Assembly: GCA_037974965.1 (NCBI GenBank) | Contig: JBBPFI010000006.1 | Coordinates: 558,001-622,000, forward strand | Length of the DNA stretch: 64,000 nucleotides | Reading direction: 5' to 3' | Origin: Dacryopinax spathularia | Taxonomy: Eukaryota > Basidiomycota > Dacrymycetes > Dacrymycetales > Dacrymycetaceae | In this document: piece by piece, positions 43,831-55,072 of the stretch | Layout of the letters: every line of letters starts with the position of its first letter | Numbering within the stretch: the stretch's first letter is position 1 | Program-made: the position numbers and the translations under genes | Notes under the pieces: model-generated | What the model saw: only the letters and a program-made list of their open reading frames with translations | Databases searched by the model: none | Told to the model about the DNA's origin: nothing

Positions 43831-46800
43831 ATGGCCAACCACGGCCGGCTGGATTCGTACGACTCCCCAATCCTACGAGCCGAAAATGGGTATCCTCCAG
43901 AAAACAGTTTCGCGCGAGAAGAGGAAGAGGAGGAGCTTGAGCAGATCCGGTGCGCCCTGTCCCTCCCACCTCAGTCCAGCAAACCGCTAACATCGGTGAT
44001 AGACGCTATGAGGACTTCCGAACGATAGGTACGCTCTTGCCTTGACTGGATTTGGAGTTCGGTTTGCCTGATACGGTGGATGGTAGATTGGATACATGAT
44101 TCGATGCTGGAGCGCAATAGGCGGATGAGGCATAAGACCGCCATACGCCATCCGTTCCGAAATCCAGACGGCTCCTTCTCATGGGATTGGCTGCGCTACC
44201 AGCTCACGTGGGTAGGGAGAGTAGGACAAGACTCGTTCATCGTCACAGCAGTCGGTGCGTCCTTTTCTCCATTCCCCACCTCCACGTTGGAATATAGTGT
44301 GCTAATGGTAATGCTGCAGGCGCGGTGATAGGGCTCAGCGCTGCCCTCATCAGCATCGTCACTGAATGGCTCTCCGACCTCAAGATGGGCTTTTGCTCGG
44401 ACGGATGGTGGCTGAACCAGCAGTTCTGCTGCTGGGAGATAGACAACAACGAAGGCGGGCGATGTAGAGCCTGGCACGTCTGGACACACTCGGGGGCGAT
44501 CAGCTGGCTCATATACGTCACTGTTGCCGTGCGTCTTTTCTGCCTATCCGGGCACGGGGTGCAACATGGGCTGATAGGAGCGGTAGGCGCTGTTCTCGTT
44601 CTTGGCGGCGCATCTTGTGAAGAGTTATGCGAAGTATGCGGCTGGGTCGGGGATCTCGGAGATCAAGGTTATTTTGTCGGGGTTCGTGATCAAAGGATAC
44701 CTCGGGATTTGGACCTTCGTGATCAAGGCTCTTACCCTAGTGCGTCCACCCCCTTCATCCTGCCTTAGTCGAAGTTGATCGTCGTTATAGCCTCTTGTCA
44801 TCGCTTCTGGGCTCTCTGTGGGGAAGGAAGGCCCGTCCGTCCATATCGCAGGCTGCGTCGGGTACATCATCGCCCGCTGTTTCCCCACCTTTCGGCGAAG
44901 TGAAAGCAAGATGCGCGAGATCCTCACCGCAGCCAGCGCGGCGGGTGTTGCTGTCGCTTTCGGTTCACCGATCGGAGGCGTGCTCTTCTCGATCGAGGAG
45001 ATGAGCCATATATTCACGATCAAGACTATGTGGAGGAGCTTCTTCTGCGCTCTGGTGGCGACTGTTTCCCTCTCTGTATGTGCCGCCTTCGAGTGGAGGT
45101 ATGACTGCTCATGGAGGACAGTTCATGAATCCGTACCGAACGGGGAAACTGGTGCTTTTCCAAGTCAGCTACGATCGAGACTGGCATTTCTTCGAAATCT
45201 TCTTCTTCATCATCATCGGTGTCTTTGGGGTACACATCTCCCCCATTCTCTATCTGCCCACCTGATCAATCTCGTGCTTTAGGGTCTATACGGAGCGTTC
45301 GTAACGAAGTTCAACCTGCAAGTGATGGCCTTCAGGCGGAAACACCTCGCCGCCTACCCAGTCGCAGAAGCCGTCATCCTAGCAACGCTCACCGCCGTGT
45401 TCGGCTACTTCAACCGTTTCCTCCGGATCGACATGACCGAGAGCCTCGCCATCCTCTTCAAAGAATGTTCCGGCGGGGGAGACTACGAAAACCTGTGCCA
45501 GTACGCCGCTGTCCCTATCATGTACATATGCGGGCGAAAGTGTGCTGATGCAACGTGGGAAGGACATGGGCACAGTGGCCGATGGCAAACTCGCTTTTTA
45601 TCGCGACGCTGTTTAGGATTGGGTTTGTGATCGTTTCGTATGGATGTAAGGTGCCTTGTGGGATCTTTGTGCCGTCTATGGCGATCGGTGCCACTTTTGG
45701 GAGGATGGTGGGGATTATCGTCAAGGCGATGTATCAGTATGTCCTGGGGAACGGTTAGCGTCGGACCTGTGAGGCTGATTTTGGCGACTAGGGCATATCC
45801 TACTTCCGGATGGTTCGCTGCGTGCCAGCCAGACGTACCTTGCATAACACCTGGGACGTATGCGCTGCTCGGTGCTGCAGCCGCATTAGGGTACGTCCTT
45901 CCCTCTATAACGTGACAACCTCTCATCATTCGTGCAGCGGTATCATGCGCCTCACCGTAACAGTAGTCGTGATCATGTTCGAACTCACGGGTACCGTGAC
46001 ATACATCCTCCCGCTTATGGTGCGAATCGTGCTTTGACTCCCAACCGTCATTGCTCACACAAAATCAGATCGTACTGCTCGTCACCCGTGCAGTGGGCGA
46101 CCTGTGCGGAGCAAGCGGGATAGCGGACGAGATGATCCGGTTCAACGGATACCCTTTCCTGGAGAAGGAGGAGCAGGTGTACGATGTCCCTGGTATGGGC
46201 TTTGTTTACGGCCATCTCGTTTGTTCACTCATATACTGGGTGAAGTGTCGAGCGTGATGCGAAAAGAGCTCATAACGATGAGCGCCACCATGCGGCTCGG
46301 CGATATCCGTGAGTTCCGCCTTACTAGTTCAGAAGTCCGATCACGTTTGCTAACGTCTGGCTTGCAGAACATATCCTCGAGACCACCGCGGTGCAAGGTT
46401 TCCCGGTCGTGAACACGCACAGCAGAATCCTGCGCGGCTATATCGGCCGAACAGAGCTAAACTTCGTCATCAGTGCGTGCAGCCTTTTCCTGCCGCCACT
46501 CTCCCTCTCCGTGCACAACTATCAGAAGTTAACCCAACACACAGGCAAAGCCCGCCGCGCGGGCAACCCCTCCCCCAACACCCTCTGCGAGCTCGCAACG
46601 GAAGAGCACACCCAAGAAGTAGAACAAGCGACCGAGAATGGTCATCCGCTCATCACCCCCACCCCTCTGGACGGGCATTTAGGCCCGATGGGGACTGAGG
46701 AGGACGAGGCTGCCCCTGAGGCTATTGAAGATCTGAGTATTTTGCCGAATGAGAGGCTGAACTTTAAGCCTTGGGTTAATAAGGTGCGCCTTCTCATCCT

Positions 46801-47242
46801 TTCAGGCTGGGTTATATGCTAGGGGAGAGGAAGCTGATGTGGGTGCGTGATATAGACGCCGTTGACGGTTGCGCCTCAGTTGCCGTTGGAGATTGTGATG
46901 CAGCTGTTCAAGCGGATGGGGTGCGTCAAGCCTTCCTCCTTTCACATTAATCAGCCCTCGCTGTTATCCTGCCCGTTCTCAGACTGACATTGCACACGCA
47001 ACAGACCGCGCGTAATCCTCGTCGAGCGCTACGGCTCCCTCGTCGGCCTAATAACAGTCAAAGACGTCCTGCGCTACACAGCCGAAACGGAGCACATCCA
47101 ATCAATCTCAAACAGATACGACGAATGGAGCGCGATAGATAGTACGCTCGAGGAGGCGTGGGGTTGGTGGGGGGATGTGATGCGTGGGGTGGGGGAGAGG
47201 GTGAGGGGTATGGTAGGGAGGATGAGGGGGAGGGGGAGATGA
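43831..47242 (+). CDS. CLC-type chloride channel/transporter, 17 exons, two CBS domains
   Basis: Voltage-gated chloride channel or Cl-/H+ exchanger of the eukaryotic CLC family (Gef1 relatives act in Golgi/endosomes). Exons: 43831-43949, 44003-44028, 44087-44254, 44320-44528, 44587-44739, 44791-45075, 45122-45229, 45283-45500, 45563-45736, 45792-45890, 45938-46019, 46069-46192, 46246-46308, 46368-46472, 46545-46783, 46856-46920, 47005-47242; 2475 nt, 824 residues. Selectivity-filter motifs: [19 protein letters not shown] (gating Glu) and [11 protein letters not shown]. Others: [14 protein letters not shown] and [16 protein letters not shown]1 runs [14 protein letters not shown] to [23 protein letters not shown]2 ends [16 protein letters not shown], with an acidic linker between them. 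An acidic N-terminal cluster ([10 protein letters not shown]) precedes the channel. The tail is Gly/Arg-rich. Confidence 0.95.
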
Positions 47243-47578
47243 GCGGGCCGAGCTGGATGGGGAGAATATACCTGTGTTGAGATACCTGTAGATTTTGAGA
47301 TGGGAGAATATCATTATTGGATACTGGTCCTAGTGGCAGCCGGGCTCGACAAGAGCACGCAATGCCCCAGACAGAGGCACCCATGTTACAATATGTGCAC
47401 CACCGCTTGACAACTCGATTCCACAGAATTCACACCCAGTCTGACCCATGTTCGTCCCACTCATCGTTCTTCAACGCAAAATCAGCCCAATCATCCAATG
47501 CAGCACCAAAAACACGCACGATTCACCATTGCCTCGGGGCAGACATTGGGGTAAAGACCCTCCCCACCCGGGCGCAAA
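47243..47578. other. Intergenic between convergent genes
   Basis: 3' flanks of the CLC gene and MRPL34. Nothing else recognised. Confidence 0.55.
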
Positions 47579-48001
47579 CTAGTGACTCAAGAACCTCCTT
47601 CCCTTCATCCTCCGATTCGCGAGCGTCTTGCGCCCGTTCTTGTCCTTCAGCCTCTGGAGAAACCCGAACTTCCTCTTTCTCTTCCTCTGGCTGGGCTGGT
47701 ATTCGTTGCCCAAGAATCGGGCTTGAAGGAGGGGGAGAGCGGTTGCGAGGGGAGAGGGTGTGAGAGTCGGGCGAGGGAGGGAGGAGGAGAGGGAGAGGAG
47801 GGAGGTTGGGGTGGATGAGGGGCGGGCGAAGGGGGTGAGGGCGCGGAGGGGGGACGGGAGTGTTGATAGCCTCGAGAGGTAGGGGGTCGGGGCGACGGCG
47901 GCAAGGGATGGCGTGGCTCGCACGACTGCAGTTTGGGTGACACGCGTCGTCGTTGACCGCGCTACTGGGCCAACCGTGCGTTGGAGTAGCTGACGCGGCA
48001 T
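47579..48001 (-). CDS. MRPL34: Mitochondrial ribosomal protein bL34m
   Basis: Large-subunit mitoribosomal protein. One exon, 140 residues from the ATG at 48001 ([16 protein letters not shown]). The first ~95 residues are rich in Ser, Thr, Arg, Ala and Leu with no acidic residues, a long mitochondrial presequence. The mature C terminus is the bL34 signature: [20 protein letters not shown], then [20 protein letters not shown]. The frame extends upstream to 48100, but only this ATG gives a presequence-like N terminus. A longer frame on the same strand in another phase is a shadow created by the biased composition. Confidence 0.95.
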   Translation of the reverse strand: MPRQLLQRTVGPVARSTTTRVTQTAVVRATPSLAAVAPTPYLSRLSTLPSPLRALTPFARPSSTPTSLLSLSSSLPRPTLTPSPLATALPLLQARFLGNEYQPSQRKRKRKFGFLQRLKDKNGRKTLANRRMKGRRFLSH

Positions 48002-48559
48002 GACTTCTCGCTGTCTGTCGGTGAGCAGCGAAGTTCCGGACGTCGAGCTCGTCGTGTACGACCGGCACGTCGTCGAGGCGCAGCCAAAAACGACCACCAA
48101 CTCGCGCGGAACCTTTTCCCAGATAATCCGAAGTCACTCGGCTCCGACCAGCCTCAGGGTCTGGCTGGCTCTCGCGGTCCAGCCCGACCCGCCCGCCACC
48201 GTTCGAGGCTGATCCGACCGTTCCGAGCGGTTGCGTGGCCCCTTCTGGAAGCGCAGGCAAAAGGGTGGTTATGACGTCGTTCCCTCCCAAGGCGGCGTCA
48301 CGCGTTGGATTCGATCCCGAAGCCGGGCGGCCTCCTCATCCATCCATCCTCCCTGCTTGCTCTCCTTCTCAGCCCCCTTTCTGTTCTTAAGGGGTTAGAC
48401 GAGCCCCTACTCTACCTATTCACCAACCAAACTCAACTAAACCAGACAATTAGTACTGTCAGTGTGGCTACTCTGCAACCGAGCACAACATCCCTCGAAC
48501 GATCTACTCTTCCACCCAACCAGCAACCCAACACCTCAGAAACGGAGACAGATCCGACA
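48002..48559. other. Divergent promoter, MRPL34 / OM14-like
   Basis: 558 bp between two genes for mitochondrial proteins that are transcribed away from each other. A pyrimidine-rich leader precedes the ATG at 48560. No discrete element identified. Confidence 0.5.
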
Positions 48560-49499
48560 ATGTCCTACGCCGCTGTTGCGAAAGAACACGCTTCTGGTCC
48601 GCAGCCTAAGCCTGATCCGGCGTTGTTGAACCTCGAACCTACTACGACTGAGCTGCCGGACGTGGAGACGAAGGTGGCTATTGTCGAGCCGGACTTTAAG
48701 GAGCATCCGCATGTACGTCCCTTTCTTTTACTTGGTGCTGAGGGAAATCAGGCGCTGATAAGGTTTTGCGTGGTAGACGGTGACGAGCGAGACGCAGGTG
48801 AACGTCCCTCCCCTCCCTGAGGACCTGCCCAAGCCCGAAGAGAAGAAGAAGAAGGCCTCTTCCGCCGCTGCGTCGGCCAAATCCAAGGCTCAGGGGTACA
48901 AGGCCAAAGCGGAGGAATACGTCGAGGAAGCGGAGGAGGAGGCCACCCACCTGTGGGCAATCGCGAAGCAGAGGATCCTCCAGCCTGGCGTTCTTGGTGG
49001 CTTGCTCGGCATCGTGAACGTGGGCGTGCTTGGCGGACTGGGGTACGTGCTGTACACCCGGCCGCACTTGAGGACAGAGTACAAGCAGCTCGGTCTTGCT
49101 GGCGCGGGCGTGTTCGCCCTGTTTGCGGCTGAGGGCGCGGTTGCCGAGTCGTACAGGAAGACAGACGCTGGCAGGCGCGAAGAGGCTCGGGCGAAGAAGG
49201 AGGGTGCCGCGCTCTACCGGCAGGCAAAGGAGGTCGTCCTCCGTCCTGGCGTGTTTGGCGGCATTCTGGGAGCGGTGAATGTCGGTATTTTGGGTGGTGT
49301 GGGATATGTGGCGTATAAGCACTGGAACGAGCCGCGCTGGGACCGCAGGATCGTGAGCGCGATCAGCGTCGGCCTCCTCAGTCTGTTCGCGGGTGAAGGG
49401 TGAGCATTTCCTTCTTACATGTATGCGCGTATATTGACCAATCGAGACAGATACGTCGCGGAGCAGTACCGGGAGAAGGAGCTGCCTAAGCACAAGTAA
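48560..49499 (+). CDS. OM14-like mitochondrial outer-membrane protein, duplicated domain
   Basis: Likely relative of yeast OM14, a mitochondrial outer-membrane protein that helps dock ribosomes. Exons 48560-48712, 48777-49399, 49451-49499 (introns 64 and 51 nt); 825 nt, 274 residues. An acidic N terminus (MSYAAVAKEHASGP) leads to a Lys/Ala-rich coiled-coil (residues ~60-100). Two copies of one module follow. Copy A (residues ~108-170) has LQPGVLGGLLGIVNVGVLGG and FALFAAEGAVAESYRK; copy B (~195-268) has LRPGVFGGILGAVNVGILGG and LSLFAGEGYVAEQYRE. Each has a PG-GG-LG-VNVG-LGG-GY hairpin-like membrane segment and a second hydrophobic helix. OM14 assignment is from the C-terminal module and is moderate; the internal repeat is certain. 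Confidence 0.82.
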
Positions 49500-49746
49500 A
49501 CGACTTTATCTAAATCTTCTATTCTTTTTTACGCATGGCGCCGGAACGAACGAACACTACTCTTCCCGCTTGTCCCTTTTCCCTAGTTGTTCCTGTTGTA
49601 CATGACTGGACCTAGTAGCACCGAAATGATATTATCTCCTCGAAATATCCTGATTGAACCCGCCAAATCTTCAATCTTAATTCTTATTCTTAAGTCTCAG
49701 GCGCATACATGGACTACCGATACATCTTCTCCCCCTCGCTCCGCGC

Positions 49747-50975
49747 TCATCCCTGTGCAAGCGTCAACTCGACATCCTCCGGCATAGCCTCCTCAATCGT
49801 CTTCCCCTTCGGCTTCCACCCCAAGCTGAACGCCCTATCAGCCTTAGTAACACTATTATTCGCCGTCCCATTCAGTAACGGCTCTTTCCCCGGCTCGATA
49901 CTCTTCGCCTCCGGGCTATCCACCACGCCCTTGGCAAACAACAGCGGCGCCAATTGCTTAGCCACCTCGCCCCAACAATGCCTATTCACGCTCCCCCAAT
50001 AAAAGTTCGCGTACGGACTGCCGTTCTTCTCCCCACTGCTAGCCTGGCTGATCGCCCGCTGCAAAACCAACAAATAAAGCTCCTCAAGGTCGTTAATATC
50101 GACGTTCATCCATATGTTCGTCCCCTCGCCAACGTAGTATACTTGTCGATGTTTGACCGCGGCGCGGACCATGTTGGGGAGCTGTTGGGTCAGCTTGCGC
50201 ACGGGGCCGCTGCCGATCCCGACGATTGTGGAGGGGGCGATGATGTGCACGTTGATGAGGTCGCGTCGGTGGGCTTCGAATAGTTCGAGGTCGACGTCGC
50301 GGTGCGGCTCGGAGGGGTCGATCGAGGCGATGTCTTCTTCGTTTGCGTCCTATGCTTACCGTCAGCATCGCCTCACATACTGCATCATCCGGCTCTCCTC
50401 CCTCGAGCGAGCGGGAGAGGGAAGGAAGAGAGGGAAGAAGAGACAGAGGGGGAGACTCACATTCCACACCTTCTTCGCAAACTCCGTAAACTTCCCCCCA
50501 GCCTTATCCGTCACCACCCCCGTCCCACTCGTATGAATCAGCACGGGCTTGACCCTCCCCACCCCGGCCTCCCGACTCCGTCTCTCCATCCCCCGCACAA
50601 CAGCCCGAGCGAGCTCGAGCCCGTCCGCGTCGGCAGCGTTGATCACTATGTCCGCTTCGGCCGATGCGGCCTCGACGACGTCGAGTGTCTCGCTGCTGCC
50701 CTTTATGACTTTTACGCCGAGACGCTCGAGTGCGGAGAAGTCTTTTTCGGAGCGGACGAGCGCGGTGTATTTGTATTTGCCTGGGTAGGCGGTAAGGAGG
50801 GCGTGGAGGACGGCGCCTGTTGTCGATGGGTCAGTTCCAGCAAGTCGTGCTACCAGCGCGGTAGGGCGACATACCCCCAATGTAGCCTGTTTGGCTAGTT
50901 AGCAGGCGCCTCTTTCCTCAACATTGAACCTAACGTACCAGTAGCGCCGAGAATGAAGATACTATCGTAGCTCAT
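49747..50975 (-). CDS. NmrA-like/extended SDR NAD(P)-binding protein
   Basis: Extended short-chain dehydrogenase/epimerase-like protein; could be an NAD(P)H reductase or a cofactor-sensing NmrA-type regulator. Exons: 50939-50975, 50875-50886 (12 nt), 50461-50816, 49747-50349; 1008 nt, 335 residues. The Rossmann loop is ILGATGYIGGAVLHAL; the 12-nt microexon encodes YIG inside it. Further landmarks are YTALVRSEKDFSALERLGVK, ADIVINAADADG, LIHTSGTGVVTD (in place of a Ser/Tyr catalytic site), INVHIIAPSTIVGIGSG and NIWMNVDINDLEELYLLVLQ. The canonical YxxxK of active reductases is not obvious, which leans toward a regulatory or divergent enzyme. Intron 3 is 111 nt, the longest normal intron here. 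Confidence 0.88.
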
Positions 50976-51406
50976 GACCGTGGTCGTCGTTCGTAGAGGA
51001 GGAGAGGTTGTGCTGGGAACGCGTATGCGGCCATACTACTCGGAGGGTAGGGTAACCTTCTTATACTCCGGCATGAAGGCGTCATCCGCGGGGCTCGCTT
51101 CCAGACCGTTCTATACCACAGGTACTGCGATGGCTTCTTTCGGCAATCGGCTTTGTTTCTTCATACTGGCTCGACTTGCAGCTATCGAGTACTTGCGCTG
51201 CATACTGCGATATCATGGCCCCGTCGTTGGAGGAAATGAAAGTTTCGAAACGATTCTGTTATGTCCCGGCGCTATGGCAAAGCGATCCTCGTTATCCTAT
51301 TTGGCGAACTATCCTATTTGGCGAACTTCTAACTTCAACTTGTATATTCCGCTACGAATTACCGTACAATCTCATCGGGTATATTCCTACTGTGACAACA
51401 ATGATA
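50976..51406. other. Intergenic
   Basis: Between the NmrA-like gene and T2. Contains a 17-bp tandem duplication (51293-51326). No gene recognised. Confidence 0.55.
51293..51326 (+). repeat. 17-bp perfect tandem duplication
   Basis: The unit TATCCTATTTGGCGAAC occurs twice head to tail (51293-51309 and 51310-51326), ~80 bases beyond the T2 stop codon. Confidence 0.85.
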
Positions 51407-52846
51407 TTACACCTGGCTCTCAACCGTAGTCTCAGTGTGAGCCTTCGTCTCGTTCTCCTCCGAATCTCGCTCGGCACCGTACGTCTGCACCATGATCTCT
51501 ACACGGTCTTCGCTGCTAGGGAAAGATATCCCCAGAGAGGTGGGTGCGCCATCGGTCGAGGTCTCTGCCATTCCTTGTGCTGCTGGAGGCCGTAGGCTGA
51601 GCAGGGTGTGCACTCCCACTCTGGTTGTCTGGCCGCAGAAGACCTGTGAAGAATTGCTCAAGCTCTGGTTCGAAGACACCAAAACCTAGCTTACCACCGG
51701 CTGCAACAAATTGTCAACCTGCTACACAAACAGCGATGGCGGAACGGACTCACTACGAGAGGAAGCAAGATCTGGCTAGCAACTTGGAAAGCCATCGGAT
51801 CTGCCAGGCGCAGGATCGCGACCCCCACGAGCCCAGCGACGTACACTGCCGCCGACTCAGAGATAATGCTGATAATCGGCCAGTATCTGTATGTCCTCTC
51901 TGCTTGGTACGCTAGCGCTCGTCGTTCTCGTCGCTCTACCGCGATTAAGCGCAGGATGATCAGCCCGCTCGTGATGATCGGCTGGATGATGGTGATCAGG
52001 CCGAATGCTAGGCCGCTCACGACCTCGTGGGAATCAAGATCAAAACGATGGGAAACGCATGGAAGAATCGGCCTACCGAGATCCTTTGCGCTATTACTGC
52101 GGCAGAAGGAGAAGAAGCAGTGTACATGCAAGCGAACACTACGCAATCGTCAGGACGGCATCGAGGATGCTGGGAACGGCTCACCAAAGCTGACGACAAA
52201 TAAGATGCCTGGCACCAGAATTGGACGGTACGATCGCCCCCAGACCAGCCATAGTCGATACAGCTGGTCGAAGACTTGTGAGTGTCCTTCGCAGAACGCC
52301 GATATTGGTCCTTACATTGACGCCGTCTCCCAGCAGGACCTGTACCAGGACCAGTGTCGCGCCAAGCACGCAGGTTGTGTTGATGCCATCCAGAATACAA
52401 TTGTCCAAGTCATCCACCATGAAACTTCGGATATTCAAGACTAGTAATGCAAGACGAAATGCTTCAGTCAGATCAACCAACACGAGTAGGAGCAGAGGAC
52501 AAACCCAGGCCGACCGTTGCCAAGGCTATCATCAGCGTTGTCGATGCCAGTATGAGCTGCAGCCCATGTCATCCGTCTGCGAGTGTATGAGCACGGCTTT
52601 AGCTTACCTTGTTGACAGACTTCGTGCTTCGTGACTTCAGGAGAACGATGACCGTCGACCAATATAGCATTAAGGCTGCGCCTGGAAGGGCTCGGTTTGC
52701 AATTGTTGCCCATAGCCCGGCGGTGCATACCATATAAAGTACACTCCGAGATGTCTTAGTTGGACCCACGCCAATATGGTCAAGTTGCTCACTTGTATAG
52801 AGAAACCTAAGAAACCAGCTTGTAAAGGAGAGAGAGTTGAGCTCAT
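51407..52846 (-). CDS. Seven-helix membrane protein T2 (tandem with T3)
   Basis: Intact member of the T1 family; function unknown. Ten exons: 52793-52846, 52731-52743 (13 nt), 52608-52681, 52505-52556, 52316-52440, 52185-52263, 52077-52138, 51754-52023, 51693-51698 (6 nt, CCGGTG), 51407-51643; 972 nt, 323 residues. It begins MSSTLSPLQAGFLGFSIQ. Helices include AALMLYWSTVIVLL and LILASTTLMIALATVGL. Landmarks are VQVLLGDGVNLYRLWLVWGR, GLITIIQPIITSGLIILRLI, YWPIISIISESAAVYVAGLV and VFCGQTTRVGVHTL. The last ~60 residues are a hydrophilic Ser/Thr/Glu-rich tail. Every internal exon equals T3 in length except exon 8 (270 versus 261), which supports the microexon and the recent tandem duplication. 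Same strand as T3, 801 bp downstream. Confidence 0.88.
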
Positions 52847-53647
52847 GTCGTCTGCAAAGCAGCGGGTATCGTACAGTCAAAGTTAGTAGCTGGATTCTCC
52901 CAGCTCATCGAAACCATATAAATGTGTTTGCATTTGCATTCCGTCCGCTATTTCCGGAGTAGGGCATCTGACCGTAACTGAAGAAGCCCGAGTCTAGGGA
53001 CACTATCGGATAGTTGATACCGCCATCAGTGGGCGATGTTACTGATTTGTCATCTCGTCAGTGCGACCTTCCCCAAGAGACTTCTCCGCATCAGAAGGCT
53101 GCTGAAAATGGATCCTCACATTGCGCACAGCTCGATCACCTCCACACGGTAACAAGGGACACAGCGATACTGCTGCTTCGATTCCGCCTTCGGCAGACAT
53201 CTCGGGTTTGAGGTGCGCTAACAAATGCCCGCAATCTATTCACTTTGTTATGTAATCCGAGGCAAGCACCGTAAAAGATTTGGAGCCTCGTTCCCATGTC
53301 GGGCTCGTTGAGCGCTTGGGTCCTTCAAACGTGAACCGTGCGAAAACATCAGCGAACACCCCGCAATTGCCAGTGTCATTGCGCTACTCCATTTCCAATC
53401 GAAGAAAGACACCTGCGGAACATCGGCAGACGGACCTTGATCGAACATCTGATACTGTACGGCTCTCCTTTGTCGTCGAAGTTTTTCCTGTCGCTTCTGC
53501 CGTGGCATTTCAACGGATAGCCTGTTTGTCATCTGCGGGTTGGCGGACGAGTCGCAGCTCTTTGACTTGCACACAACTAGGACGATAGTCCCCAGTATGT
53601 GCCATGTACTCGTTCGTGGACCGGAACATCAAGGAGCGACGCTGCTA
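52847..53647. other. Spacer between T2 and T3
   Basis: 801 bp that holds the T2 promoter and the T3 3' flank. Short frames only; none resembles the family. Confidence 0.5.
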
Positions 53648-55072
53648 CTACGGCGGCGGCAGGCGATTATTCCCATCCGTGTCCGGCTGCTCCTTTGCTG
53701 TATACTGGATTGTACCAGCGCCGACATCGCTGGACTCGATCGCCGCCTCCGAACCGGGTGTGCTTCCGAGGAAAGACAGCGGAAATGCACGCGGCGACGG
53801 GTCGGACGTGCTTTCTGGCTGATCTTGCGCTGCTGCAAGACGTAGGCTGAGCGTGTGCACGCCAACTCGCGTCGTCTGGCCGCAGAACACCTGTCGAGCG
53901 ACTTTGGAACGAAGCGATATGAAAGCAATGAGTTACCCACCAGCGGCTATCCAGCACTGTCAGGTTCCTTCCATTTACACAAGTTGAGAATGAACTCACC
54001 ACTAGCGGAAGGAGGATGTTGCTGGCTACTTGGAACGCGTTCGGATCTGCCAGCCGGAGGATACCAACGACGACCAACCCCAGCACATAAATTGCGGCCG
54101 ACTCGGAGATGATGCTGATAATCGGCCAATATCGGTACGTCCTCTCCACTTGATACGGTATTGCTCTTCGTTCCACAGCGATCAAGCGTAACACGATCAG
54201 ACCGCTCGTGAGGATCGGTTGCAGGATGGTGATGAATCCGAATGCGAGGAAGCTCACTGCCTTTCCTGGATGAGCACAATCAAGGTGAACCCCGGGGAAA
54301 TGTGGCTCACGGCTATCTCCTCTGCTTCTGCGTTACGTGACGGAGAGGCGACGATATACATGCAGGCGAACACTGTATACATTGGTGAGCAACTCTCGGT
54401 TCAAGCCATTGTGGACCGACCGACACTGAGCACGAATAGGCTGCCGGGAACCACGAGCGGACGATAGGAGCGATCCCATACGAGCCAGAGTCGATACAGC
54501 TGTATATTGTCCAGCACATCGTTGGGAGGTGATTGCGGTAGGAACTTACGTTGACGGCATCTCCAAGGAGCACCTGCGCGACAACGAGCGCAGCGCTTAC
54601 CAGACACGAAGTATCCCTGCCATCCACAACACAGTCTTCATAGTCGCCAAGCATGAAGCTGCGAAGGTTGAGGACTGTATGCAAGTTGAATCAGACAGGT
54701 CCAACGACGGCAAACGGAGATACATACCGAGGCCGGCAGTGGCCAGGATGAGCATAAGAGTCGTCGATGTCAGTACGAGCTAAACGACGTGTCACGTTAT
54801 TGGACCAATGAGGAAGGCAACTGGACTCACCTTGTTCAATGCTCGGTTGCTGCGCGACTTCAAGAGCACGACGAGAGTGGACCAGTATAGCATTAATGCG
54901 GCGCCTGCAATCACCGGGTTTGCGCGTTCTCTTCACTGTACGAAAGTGCCTACCATACAGAATACACTCGAGCGCATATTAGAAAGGAAATCGGACACGA
55001 AGGAGGAGGACAGCTTACTTGCATAGCATAGCTCAGGAAGTTGGCTTGCAAGGAGGATAAGGACGACCCCAT
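53648..55072 (-). CDS. Seven-helix membrane protein T3 (tandem with T2)
   Basis: Intact paralogue of T2. Ten exons: 55019-55072, 54954-54966 (13 nt), 54831-54904, 54728-54779, 54550-54674, 54421-54499, 54311-54372, 54000-54260, 53941-53946 (6 nt, CCGCTG), 53648-53890; 969 nt, 322 residues. It starts MGSSLSSLQANFLSYAMQ. Landmarks are AALMLYWSTLVVLLKSRS, VAQVLLGDAVNLYRLWLVWD, GFITILQPILTSGLIVLRLI, YWPIISIISESAAIYVLGLV and VFCGQTTRVGVHTLSLRLAA. The predicted ~7 helices and C-terminal polar tail suggest a receptor-like topology, but no receptor signature is recognisable. Its start codon abuts a run of C-blocks (G-blocks on the plus strand, 55075-55104). Confidence 0.88.

Noticed and set aside
47523-48290. 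255-codon minus-strand frame overlapping MRPL34 in another phase
   Set aside because: MRPL34 has the conserved bL34 signature; the other phase is low-complexity Pro/Arg/His without family features.
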